Positions 24,210-33,800 of a stretch of DNA of 64,000 bases are shown piece after piece (the first letter of the stretch is position 1; each line of letters begins with the position of its first letter). A model generated the notes under the pieces. The model made no database searches. It was given only the letters and a program-made list of their open reading frames with translations, and had not been told where the DNA came from. Source of the stretch: Ophiosphaerella korrae (Eukaryota > Ascomycota > Dothideomycetes > Pleosporales > Phaeosphaeriaceae); assembly GCA_028456385.1 (NCBI GenBank), contig JALNQF010000138.1, positions 1 through 64,000 of the forward strand, written 5' to 3'. The translations under genes were made by a program, and so were the position numbers.

Positions 24210-24340
24210 CATCATCGTAGATACAGGACATAGTTAGATGAATGTGTTCAGATTAATGCGTTTGATAGTTATAATATTACCAGACGTGTAAACTCAAGTC
24301 AGTAAAATAGTAATCAGGGTTCAGCATACCGCAAGTTGGT

Positions 24341-24610
24341 GAATTGGGACGGGAAACAGAAAGTTGTAGCGCTGCGTCGTAATAAGGGCGGCCTCAGGCG
24401 CTAGATTAAGCGCTAACACCAGAAATAAACCAGCGCCAATGATGCCAAAATAAACGACCATCCTGCCAGTATCTTAAGCGCTGTCTACTAAAAATAACCC
24501 AGTCAGCTGTTAACGGCCGTCCTCACGAAACGGGGTACAGGAAGCAGTAGGCTTCAGGCGCTATATCAAGCACCAATTCAAGCTACTACTAAAAATAAGC
24601 CAGTCAGATT
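24341..24610. repeat. Degenerate repeated block
   Basis: CTCAGGCGCTAGATTAAGCGC near 24,392 returns as CTTCAGGCGCTATATCAAGC near 24,550. ACTAAAAATAACCCAGTCAG (about 24,486) returns as ACTAAAAATAAGCCAGTCAG (about 24,584). Non-coding, perhaps termini of a degraded transposon. Confidence 0.45.
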
Positions 24611-24841
24611 TGACGAAAGGATTGCTCATCTATCGCCCCATTGTTAGGATATCAGCACGAGGAGTACACTGAAGACCTATACTACTTACGGTACCATAGT
24701 TCTATCATAAACCTCACAAAACCATAGCAGGATATATAGAATTATAAAGGAATCTTTATTCTACTATCTTTCTACTAAAGTACATTAATGAACTCCCTAT
24801 ACAGAGACTAAAGTACCATGTTACTTGACGATAGCAGGACA

Positions 24842-25090
24842 GTTAGCAGATCGACTCCCTTGGCAGATTGATTCCCTTAGCAGATTAACTCCCTTAGCAG
24901 ATTGATTCCCTTAGCAGATTGACTCTGTTAAGATAAGTAATAGAAAGGTTAATTATTAATACGTAGACAGGTGAAGCACTATATATATACACGCGGTTCC
25001 GGCCCCTATCATACGTCACTGCTTCAGCCACCGTGATGTTCAACAGACTCCCTTAGCAGATTGAATCCCTTGGCGGATTGGCTTCCGTAG
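24842..25090. repeat. 18-bp minisatellite, interrupted by a solo LTR
   Basis: Units of the type CTTAGCAGATTGATTCCC occur about five times at 24,842-24,925 and again about two and a half times at 25,046-25,090. Between them lies the LTR-like insertion 24,926-25,045. The units are contiguous without spacers, so this is not a CRISPR-like array. Confidence 0.75.
24926..25045 (+). mobile_element. Solo LTR-like element, 120 bp, with 5-bp target duplication
   Basis: Begins TGTTAAGATAAG and ends GATGTTCAACA, giving TGTT...AACA inverted ends. It is flanked by GACTC on both sides (24,921-24,925 and 25,046-25,050). Without it, the surrounding 18-bp repeat would be continuous. A partial copy lies at 14,290. 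A 120-bp LTR is very short, as in miniature (TRIM-like) elements. TATATATACACGCGG inside could be its TATA region. Strand is chosen from the TATA-like direction and is uncertain. Confidence 0.75.
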
Positions 25091-25200
25091 GGGACGGATC
25101 GTGACGGACCAGGCTTGAGGGCAAATAGGATCTTGCGTGCTACGCGCGCGCATCTACGCACCTATTTTTAGTAAGGACTCAGGCAGTGCTTCAAGTACGG

Positions 25201-25475
25201 TCAAGAAATCCCTCGCAATTCAATGACGGCTCGACGTCTCTCCAGAGCAAAGACGGAAGATGGGCTTCCCCTTTTAGCTGAGCTATCGTCTGACCTCTTC
25301 CTCTTTTGGTTTGCTGATATGGCCCCTAGTGCAGGTCGCGCCTTGACAACTTCTGCCCGCTCGGAATCAACCACCATTACCCGACGTGTCTCCTCATTCC
25401 ACAATATATTGCGGGGCATTAGGTCTTTGTGCAAGACCCTAAGTCTGTGGATCGCCTGGGCTGCACAGTCGACCT
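25201..25475 (-). pseudogene. C-terminal fragment of a protein-kinase-like gene
   Basis: On the minus strand the fragment reads QAIHRLRVLHKDLMPRNIL, then VMVVDSERAEVVKARP, then a basic SANQKRKRSDD tail and a stop at 25,201. HKDLMPRN is the catalytic loop (H-x-D-x4-N) of kinase-like proteins often found in fungi; the following VDSERAEV takes the place of the metal-binding motif. The N-lobe is missing: upstream of about 25,475 the minus strand is only the complement of the coiled-coil gene. So it is a truncated relic, lying head-to-head with and partly beneath the plus-strand frame. Confidence 0.7.
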
Positions 25476-25483
25476 GTTGCGTA

Positions 25484-26782
25484 ATGCCTCCACCAAAGGC
25501 TATTGAAGCCCCGCCGCTCGAAGAAGAGAAGAAGGAGGAGGACATGTGGGGTTTTTCAACTTTAAAAAAGAAGAAGAAGAAGAAGGGCGCAAAGGACGAA
25601 CCGGCTGATGACGGTGGTAAACTTAGTAAGACCACGAGCAAGGACTCTGCTTCAAAGGCCGTCGATGATCTAATCACCCTCGATGAACCCCCAAAGGAAG
25701 AAGAGAAGCCGCCTGAGCCTGAGCCTGCCCCCCCACCACCGAAAATTCCTAAGAACGAGACTCCTAAGCAGAAGAAGTTCAGGCTAGCAAAGGAAAAGGA
25801 AGAGAAGGCTGCGGCAGAGAAGGAGGCTAAGAAGAGGGAGAAGGAGGCGAAAGAGGAAGCCGAAAGACTAGAACGCGAAGCTCAAGAAGCTAAGGAAGCA
25901 GAGGAGGCTGCTGAAAAGGCACGAATTGAAGCTGAAGCGGAAGAAACGGCCCGGGTAGAAGCGGAAGCTGCAGCAGAAAAGGCACGTCTTGAAGCCGAAG
26001 AAGCAGAGAAGGCTAAGAAAGAGGCCGAATCCAGTTCTGGATGGGGTGCTTCAATCTGGGGATCGTCGACTAAAAAGAAGGAGACTACTAAGCAGAAGAA
26101 AGAACGCGAGGCTCGTGAGAAGAAGGAGCAGAAAGAGCGTGAGGAAAAGGAACGTGCTGAACAGGAGGAGGCCGACGGATTAGAAGCTGAACGGATCGAG
26201 CGCGAAGCTCAAGAGGCCAGGGAGGCTGAAGAAGCCGCCGAGAAAGCACGCATCGAGGCTGAAGAAGCCGAGAAAGCACGCACCGAAGCAGAGGCAGCTG
26301 AGAAGGCTAAGAAGGAGGCAGAGGCAAGTTCAGGCTGGAGTGCCTCTATCTGGGGATCTAAGAAGAAGGAAACTGCTAAGCGACGACGCGAGCGTGAAAA
26401 GAAGGAGCGCGAAGAGGCAGATGTTGTGTGTTTAGCTGAAGAAGCCGAAGCAGCTTGTCTTGCTGTAGAAACAGCGGCTGTTGAGACATCTGCTGCTACT
26501 GCCGCGAAACCCGAGCCAGCGAAGCAGAGCCAAATGAAGAACGAAACCTTTTCTGGGCTTGTATTGGAGTTTAGGAAGTACGTTGAGGCTGATGGGGTAG
26601 TATGTCCTGATCAAGCTAAGCATTTGCTTGAAGAACGAATGTGGAAAAACTGCAGGCTATGCCAAGGCTTTCTATGCCAGGTTGCGAATCAAATTGCCTT
26701 TGTTATCTATCCAACGTCTGAAGTCGAAGCGGGCCCGGTTAAAAAAGAAACCCGCGACTTTGAGGCTGGGAGAAGACTCTGA
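25484..26782 (+). CDS. Lys/Glu/Ala-rich coiled-coil protein with internal repeats
   Basis: One open frame. I start it at 25,484 (MPPPKAIEAPPLEEEKK, 432 aa) because the open sequence before it is the antisense of the kinase fragment; 25,544 (MWGFSTLKKKKKKKG) is another possible start. The middle is two long repeats of roughly 100 residues. Each begins KKET-x-KQKK-like, runs through a charged Ala/Glu/Lys helix (EAEEAAEKARIEAE) and ends SSGWGASIWGS or SSGWSASIWGS; a third repeat begins and is lost. This predicts a long coiled coil. The C-terminus (LVLEFRKYVEADG onward) looks different and may be read out of its natural frame. Similar WGF/KKKKK-type proteins are known in Pleosporales without assigned function (from memory). 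It may be a truncated member. Confidence 0.5.
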   Translation: MPPPKAIEAPPLEEEKKEEDMWGFSTLKKKKKKKGAKDEPADDGGKLSKTTSKDSASKAVDDLITLDEPPKEEEKPPEPEPAPPPPKIPKNETPKQKKFRLAKEKEEKAAAEKEAKKREKEAKEEAERLEREAQEAKEAEEAAEKARIEAEAEETARVEAEAAAEKARLEAEEAEKAKKEAESSSGWGASIWGSSTKKKETTKQKKEREAREKKEQKEREEKERAEQEEADGLEAERIEREAQEAREAEEAAEKARIEAEEAEKARTEAEAAEKAKKEAEASSGWSASIWGSKKKETAKRRREREKKEREEADVVCLAEEAEAACLAVETAAVETSAATAAKPEPAKQSQMKNETFSGLVLEFRKYVEADGVVCPDQAKHLLEERMWKNCRLCQGFLCQVANQIAFVIYPTSEVEAGPVKKETRDFEAGRRL

Positions 26783-27052
26783 TGTAAGGCAAAAGACAGA
26801 TTCAGAGATCGAAGCACAAGTGTAGTGCCTTGATATCTGAATGGCGATGACTGGCCAGCTTGCTTTCATTTACATAAAAGAGCGATCAGTAAAACAAGTT
26901 AGCAATCTGTTTTCTGCGTCAGGGTAGTAAGGCTTAGGCTCAAGCTAGGTAACGGGAAGGATGTGAATGATAAGGTATAGACAGTACATAGATGCACCGT
27001 GCTCCTGGGAAGCGGTGCCGAGCACTAAAAGTAAAGGAAATGATGTAGCCTG
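26783..27052. other. Spacer, no gene seen
   Basis: Nothing recognisable. The missing C-terminal two thirds of the P450 relic that follows would be expected here and are absent. Confidence 0.45.
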
Positions 27053-27697
27053 CTACCCATCTGCACTTGATGGGTGCCACGCGCATCTGCGAAAGACGGC
27101 AGCACGAGCTTCAAGTTCCATACCCCCAACTGCAAGCTTGTCGGGAAATCGTACGGCCGACTCCTGCACAATTATGCCTTCTTGCTCCTTCAAGCTCTGA
27201 TCAGAAAATGCGCGCGACAGGAATCTCCTCATGTGCGCGTGCTTCGCGGCATCGCGCTCGCTCACAATGCTGTGTGCCTGGTCCGCAAAATTCCCGCCAT
27301 CGTAAAAAGCCGACTTGGTGAACTCATTGCCCTTGCGCGGTGCATAGCTGTCCCTCCACGATTGCGATGAGGAGAAAGATGCTTCATTTGGTGAGACGCG
27401 AACTACAGGTCCTTTGCATGCTCAGTCAATGGTCTTCCATACATGCGATGGGGTTACGGTGGGAGAGACGGACCATATTTTTCGTGCAACTTCAGAATGT
27501 CCCATGGCTGCCCACCACCTAGAAAACTTCTGCTGTACGGGTGCTATCGAGTGTCTCAGTCGTTTTCTATCCAACTGGCAGGCGGAGACTAGAGTGCCTC
27601 TTACGCGGGAGAGCGCTGCCAGCTTGGGGCCAGGAATGTGCGAAAGCGGGTGGAAGTAAAGTCGACGGATAGCTCCTGATGCAAAAAAGGATAACAA
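27053..27697 (-). pseudogene. Cytochrome P450 relic, N-terminal part only
   Basis: On the minus strand the start MLSFFASGAIRRLYFHPLSH with IPGPKLAALSR is the proline-rich hinge of a fungal P450. A probable intron (GTAAGA...CGTACAG) and a second one (GTCCGT...GCAAAG, about 27,470-27,405) would lead into PVVRVSPNEASFSSS, YDGGNFADQAHSIVSERD and MRRFLSRAFSDQSLKEQEGI, i.e. the region up to helix C. The second join is clean, but the first leaves the frame, and after GIIVQ the sequence is no longer P450-like and stops at 27,053. I-helix, ExxR and heme-binding parts are missing, so no enzyme can form. It points away from the P450 at 28.3 kb. Confidence 0.75.
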
Positions 27698-28312
27698 CTT
27701 TCAAAATAAGTCAGTATTTGCGTATCTGAATGCTCAAGTTCAACTAACAACGATAAGCAACTGAGACAATCAAGCTCATCATTGAGGTGTCTGTAGCTCA
27801 TTGGCGTGAAGGCATAGCCAGTGCGTCGGCTTCACGATGAAAGCTCCGCACAAAATGCATGTACCAACACGTCTCCACAGACTAACGCACATCTTCTGAA
27901 GTAAATCACCGTTGATCGTAAGCGTTGGAAGCTCCTTTCGGATAGCCCATCCTGGTGCTGAAAACGTACAAGTTCCCCTTCCGATATCTCTCCGACCGGA
28001 CGCCGCCAGGTTAGTGGAACTCTCCGGCGTGCATGCACCATTCTTCATCCTCAGACGAGGTCCTAGGCCATCAATGACGTGCTAGCTACTTGTTGGTGGC
28101 TATTTCTGCATATACGCATCGCGGCGCCCGCGCTTGCAGCACGCCCTGCATTCAGTTCGCTTCCGCTTTCCCTTTCCACTGGTTATAGCCGTGGGGCCTT
28201 TTTCAAGCTACTATATTTTGATTTGGATTCCACCACGACCCCGACTGCTTGAACAACTCGCAAATCAAAATCTTCATTTGCATGGGCAGAAATTTGAAAG
28301 GCCAGTGTCAAG
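27698..28312. other. Region between divergent P450 genes
   Basis: About 0.6 kb between two divergently oriented P450 starts, so it may hold a shared promoter. Short frames on the minus strand (27,779-28,048) show no recognisable motif. Confidence 0.4.
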
Positions 28313-29992
28313 ATGCTATCATCCGTATTGGACTTGACGGGAATCATCGTTATATCTATTTTCGAAAGAGAACTAGCTATAAACTTCCGCCTGGGCCTGC
28401 CCCTTCCCTGTTGCTGGCAACATCAGAGAACTACCTCCGAGCGGACAACCAGAGTATCAACATTGGCTCAAATTGAAAGACGCCTATGGTCCGATCAGTT
28501 GCATAACTGTGTTTGGGCAACCATTGGTCGTGATCCACGATCGGCAAGCTGCACGTGACCTGTTGGTCAAGTCCTCCATCAAGACGTCGAATCGCCCTTA
28601 TATGCGCTTTGCAGATCTATCCGGCTTTGGATCGCTTCTGAATATGCAACAATACGATGCAACATATCGACAGCACCGCAAAATGGTACAACAACAATTT
28701 GGCACCAGGGCGGCATCGGCACAGTTTCAGGGCATCATGGACACGGAATCGCGCAGACTTCTGTTGCGGATTTTGAGCGATCCCACGAAGCTGGTCCAGC
28801 ACATAAAGGCGTAAGTTTTAAGTTTCCCGTGATTCTTTATCGAGGCCAAACCTTTCACGTCTTTCCAGGTTGATTTCCGACTAACGCACTCGGCTACCGT
28901 AGTGAAACGAGTGCGATCATACTCAAAATCACATACGGTTATTCGATAGCGCCACACAAGGCTGATCCTTTGGTGCTGCTGATTGAGCGCGCCATGGAAG
29001 CCTATTCACGCTCAACTGCTCTCATGGTCTGGGCTGTGGATGTTTTACCGGTGCTCCAGTATCTACCAGAAGGTCTCCCAGGGACTTCGTTTAAGAAGAC
29101 GGCCCAAAAATGGAACCGGCTTCTGCGCACCACAATGGATGTGCCTTACCATTTTGTCCAGCAAAACATGGCAAAAGGAACCCAGCAATTGTCTTACGTC
29201 TCTTCCCTCATCGGACAAGACGATGAGGGTGATGCGAAAGATAGCAAGTTGGGCAGGGACAGAGAGGATGCTATAAAGAAGACAGCGTTGGTGACGTTTG
29301 GTGGGGGTGCTGATACTTCTGCGTCATCCGTCCATAGCTTCATCCTGGCTATGATACTCTATCCAGAAGTCCAGAAAAAGGCCCGAGACGAGATTGATCA
29401 TGTGGTGGGCAAAACCAGGCTGCCCCAATTCAAAGATCGAGAAAATCTGCCATACATCAACGCTTTAGTCAAGGAAACTGTGCGCTGGATCCCTGTTGCG
29501 CCAATGGGTGTACCACACAAAGCTGATGAGGATATCAACTATCGTGGCTTTGACATCCCGAAAGGGTCGTATCTTCTTCCTGCGGCATGGTGGTTTCTAC
29601 ATGACCCTCAAACATATGCGAACCCGTCCTCTTTCGACCCAGAACGGTATCTGAGTCCTCGTTGTGAGCCAGACCCTGCCGAAGACGCTTTTGGGTACGG
29701 CCGCAGGATTTGTCCAGGGAAATTTATGGCCGATGACAGCATTTTCATCATCATTTCGCGTCTCTTAGCCGCATTCGAGATTACCAAGGGTGTTGACAGG
29801 TCAGGGAATCAGATTGATCCAAAGGTGCATGTTACAAGCGGCGTGATCAGCGGACCTGTCGACTTCCGATATAGTATTAAGCCACGAAGCGCAGCGGCTA
29901 TTGATCTGATTAGATCTGTGGAGATGGAACAGCCATGGGAAGAACACGATGCTTCGCTCCTTGATGACTTCCATGAGTTTTTGATAGACTGA
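28313..29992 (+). pseudogene. Cytochrome P450 next to the PKS, two frame breaks near the N-terminus
   Basis: The start ATG at 28,313 (MLSSVLDLTGIIVIS) opens a membrane anchor. A frame change near 28,345-28,357 leads to the hinge YKLPPGPAPSLL. A second one at about 28,426 (one base short in a run of G) leads to RELPPSGQPEYQHW. From there to the end the gene is clean: exon to 28,810, a 92-nt intron 28,811-28,902 (GTAAGT...GACTAAC...GTAG), and a second exon to 29,992. Motifs: I-helix FGGGADTSAS, K-helix KETVRW, FDPERYL, and heme loop FGYGRRICPG (about 29,688-29,720). The enzyme would be an ER-bound monooxygenase tailoring the polyketide of the adjacent PKS (inference from context). The two breaks make it a pseudogene unless they are sequence errors. 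Confidence 0.8.
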
Positions 29993-30859
29993 GTGAAAAG
30001 TAATGATCAATGTACAAAGGGATTGCATTCTACACAAGGCCCCAAACCGTGTCAATCACATCGTCTGGTTTTTTTAGTTCCCAAAACCTTTAGCCTCATA
30101 ATTACAAATGCATAAACAATTTCGCAAGTTCCGATAACAATGTCGAAAACGGACTCAGTAGAAACGAGCTAACCCAATAAAGTTTTCTTGGGGGCCAAGT
30201 GAAAAATGCCAGGAAAACTCTTTACCCTTCGGGTGAGTATTTGGTTGGTATCGAATTAGGCCATGTTGGATTCGGCTATAAACCTGAGCCTGAAGCCAGC
30301 CGTTCCGGTAGGATCATACTAAGTTTCTGTTTTCACAATCAATCATCCCCAATGTACTCTGCCGAATTGTGGAGATCTTCCACAATTGAGTAGCAAAACT
30401 CTCTTAGTCCGCGCGTAAGTCTTCCGTGTCTCGCGGGGCAACGATACTTCCTTCTGACTTCTTGCTGTGCCGCGTTCTTACCAAGACTAGAGTATACCCC
30501 GATATTAGAGTAGAATCCCATTAGACAGATTCCGACCGTTTCTGGCCGGAAACCCGGTCCAATCAGCTGATCTACATGTGTAATTTGCGCTCGTGGCGGT
30601 GTTTCGCACCTGTCTACCTTTCTTTCACTATTCCTCAGCCGCACCCTCTGCACGCCCTTGTCGTCCTCTCACTGCTAGAGTGGAGAGAGCATGGCAGTCT
30701 CCTGTCGCTCACTTAACCCTGCATACATTTAAGATAGTACTTATATAGCTTCCGAGGAATCCGTGGTTGGCATTTCTATCGTTCCATACAGCTGTCTTGA
30801 CTGCACAGCAACCTCGTTTGAATTCCACAACCCCGATCTCTTCACACTAGTCGTCAAAA
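29993..30859. other. Intergenic region upstream of the PKS
   Basis: About 0.87 kb without a supported gene. A TATA-like ACTTATATAG lies at about 30,740, some 115 bases before the PKS start. The last bases before the ATG are a CT/CA-rich leader. Confidence 0.45.
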
Positions 30860-33800
30860 ATGGCAGAACCAATTGCCGTCATCGGCCTTGATGCCAAGCT
30901 ACCATGTGACGGCGATAGTGTGGGGGACTTTTTTCAAATTTCTCGTCGCTGGAAGATCCGCCAGGAAACCTGTCCCGCAGGATCGGTACAACGCAGAAGC
31001 TTTTTTGGCATCCAGATCATCATAGAGACGGAGTGGTGCGGAACCCATATCCCTCATTCGACCGCAAGGTTTGGCTTATTGATGATTGCAGATTGGTGGG
31101 AAAGAAGCACATTTCACGAATGCCAATGTCAAGGCTTTCGACGCCCCTTTCTTCGCAATGACACCTGCTGAGGCTGCGAGCTTGGACCCGCAGCAGCGGA
31201 TGTTGCTCGAATGCGTTTATACAGCCATGGAGAATGCAGGCTACACCATGGCCGATATGAAAGGATCAAACACAGGGCTGTTTGCGGGGGCGTTCATGTG
31301 GGACTACCGAGATCTGTTGATAAAGGACGTGGACGTCCCAATGACCTATACGGCGACCGGAACAATTGCCAGCACATTAGCTAGCCGTGTCTCCTAGTTT
31401 TATGACTTGAGAGGCCCAGCATTCAGCGTTGATACTGCTTGTTCAAGTAGTATGGTTGCACTTCACTCGGCGGTGGTCAGCTTGAAAGCACGTGACTGCA
31501 ATGTGGTATGTACGGCTTGATTCACAAAATTGCTTTTTTTCATGTTCTGATATAATTTACTCATAGGCACTTGCATGCGGAACTAATGTCTTGCTTTCCC
31601 CTGAGATGGGCTTGGAGTTGAATGCTCTTGGCGTTTTGTCACCTGACAGTACCTCTTACAGCTTCGACAAGAGAGCAAACGGCTATGGAAGAGGCGAAGG
31701 TATTGCAGCTGTTGTCCTCAAGGGGATGTCTGATGCATTACGCGATGGAGACAGTCAGTCTATCTCTTCTCCTCAGATCCCATCATCTCCACTTGACAAG
31801 ACGCGGTTCACTGGATACTAACTTGGCTTTTTGCAACAGCTATCCGTGCTCTTATTCGCAATTCCGGGTGCAATCATGACGGGCACTCTGCCGGTCTTAC
31901 TGCACCATCAAAGGAAGCACAAAGTGAGCTCATGCGCTTGACATACGCACAAGCAAAGCTGGATCCCTCTGAAACACGATTCTTTGAGGCACATGGGACT
32001 GGCACTAATGTAGGCGATCCCACTGAGGCCGCCGCTATCAGCGGTATGTTCACCAAGTATCGGTCGTCGGAAGAGCCTCTCCACGTTGGAGCCCTCAAGA
32101 GCAACGTTGGTCACAGTGGGGGTAATTCTGGGATTGCATCTTTCATCAAAGGTGTGCTAAGCGTTGAGAGTGGTATCATTCCAGCAAATGCTTGGAACCG
32201 GGAGAGGAACAAGCAGATTCCAGATGAGTGGCATCTACATTTTCCGACCACCGCGATTCCCTTTCCACAAACGAAGTCAGGAGTCCGTCGGGTGTCCATT
32301 AATTCCTTTGGAGTCTCTGGCACCAATGCCCATATCATCTTGGAGGACGCCTTTCATTTCATGAAACACCACGGCTATACAGCTCCCCATCGAACAGTCG
32401 AAGTACCTCGGCTGCCGAATGTCTCTCGTAAGTCTGCGAGATGCCCAGTAAAAACATATGCTAACATGACCTTACGTTCAGCTAGCCAGATACCGCCCGC
32501 GATAAATGGAAGCAGCTTTTCTCCCCAACTATTCGTGCTAAGCAGCCACGACCAAGATGGTATTTCTAGGCTGTGCAATGTCTACAAGAAATACTTACCA
32601 ACTATGAGCGAATCACTCTACAATCTAAGCTACACGTTAGCAAGCAAAAGGTCTCGGTTCGCATGGCGCGCTGCAGTCGTTGCTAGCTCCGGGAAAGAGC
32701 TAGAGAATATTTTGTCTGAAAGCCAACTGGCCACGCGCGCTGTTGCTGAACCTGGCCTCGGGCTCGTCTTTACTGGTCAGGGCGCGCAGTGGGCTCGGAT
32801 GGGACGAGGGCTGATGCATTATCTGCCATACAGACAGAGTCTCGAAGATGCTGATGCATATCTCAAGAAACTTGGATGCGAATGGTCTGCGATAGGTTAG
32901 TCGATCCTGAATTCGCCTTATGGGTTGATGTCTATAAAACTATTAGCTAACCTGGCCTGATTACAGACGAATTATCGAAGGACCTCGATTCTAAAATTAA
33001 CGATGCTGAATTCTCACAAACCCTTTGTACTGCAGTGCAAATTGCTCTTGTTGACCTCCTGGTTGATTGGGGCTTGGAATATCGTGCTGCTGCCGGTCAC
33101 TCTTCTGGTGAGATAGCGGCTGCGTATTCCACTGGTGCTATTTCACGGGAATGTGCTTGGAGAATTGCGTATTGGCGTGGTATGTAAATCTCTACTGCGG
33201 TGAATGCGTCATGTTGGCTTACCGCGCGTTGCGCTATAGGAAAGCTTTGTGCTAAGTTGGCTCACTCTCCTGAACAACCAAAGGGCACCATGGCTGCTGT
33301 CGGGCTGGATCTGGAGGAGACCCTAGACGTGATTGATCGAGTCAACAAATCTGGTTTCCATAGTGTTGGAAAGCTCACCGTTGCGTGTATGAACAGCAAA
33401 ACGAGCCATACTGTCAGCGGGGACGTTGCCCAGATCGACGCGCTAGTGGAGCTTCTCAACCAAGAAAGAGTGTTTTGCCGAAAGTTGAAGGTGGAAATGG
33501 CGTACCACTCGAGATACATGGAGCCTATTGCAAAAGAATATACCGAACGTATCGGGGCGATCGAGCCCGGCTCTTTATGTCGGTGGCAACCTACTAAAGT
33601 AGAGTTCTTCTCATCGGCCTATGGGATGCATATTGGATATTCAAAGTTGCGCAATGCAGCGTATTGGACCAAGAATTTGACGTCTTCAGTAAGATTTAAC
33701 GAGTCGATAACGGCTATGCTCCAAGCCGCAGCCAACAAGCAGGAAGGCAGCCAATCCAATCTCATCATAGATATAATCGAAATCGGACCCCATTCCGCCC

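Larger units (their letters stand above)
22919..24231 (-). pseudogene. DUF3723-family gene, broken by stops and a LINE insertion
   Basis: Read on the minus strand, family-like segments follow in order from ATG at 24,231 (MSCIYDDELSKL). These include FFQGIARVELNALTS, ENFINAVVDDASL, LLCLREGQ, LRSVEYLLGLYRIEAAK (about 23,780), LDPSRTERG, AAFESLADMLGLWARL, LSLKCDE (about 23,345), RYLEHV and finally SLIPSLWTFFETLKFLEPLC (near 23,000). Frame changes and stops separate them. The gene is also split by the 126-bp insertion at 24,070-24,195, which falls within the codons of ELSKL. DUF3723 proteins are fungal, of unknown function, and known as frequent cargo of Starship elements. The C-terminal end after LEPLC no longer looks like the family. 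Family assignment is from memory of the conserved motifs. Confidence 0.75.

Noticed and set aside
24842..25090. 18-bp repeats as a CRISPR-like array
   Set aside because: No spacers between units, a eukaryotic context, and the only interruption is a solo LTR.
26530..26782. C-terminal domain of the coiled-coil protein as a known fold
   Set aside because: The sequence after LVLEFRKYVEADG does not match anything I know; it may be out of frame, so no domain is claimed.
27779..28048. Two minus-strand frames between the P450 genes
   Set aside because: Overlapping frames of under 90 codons without motif; more likely promoter DNA.
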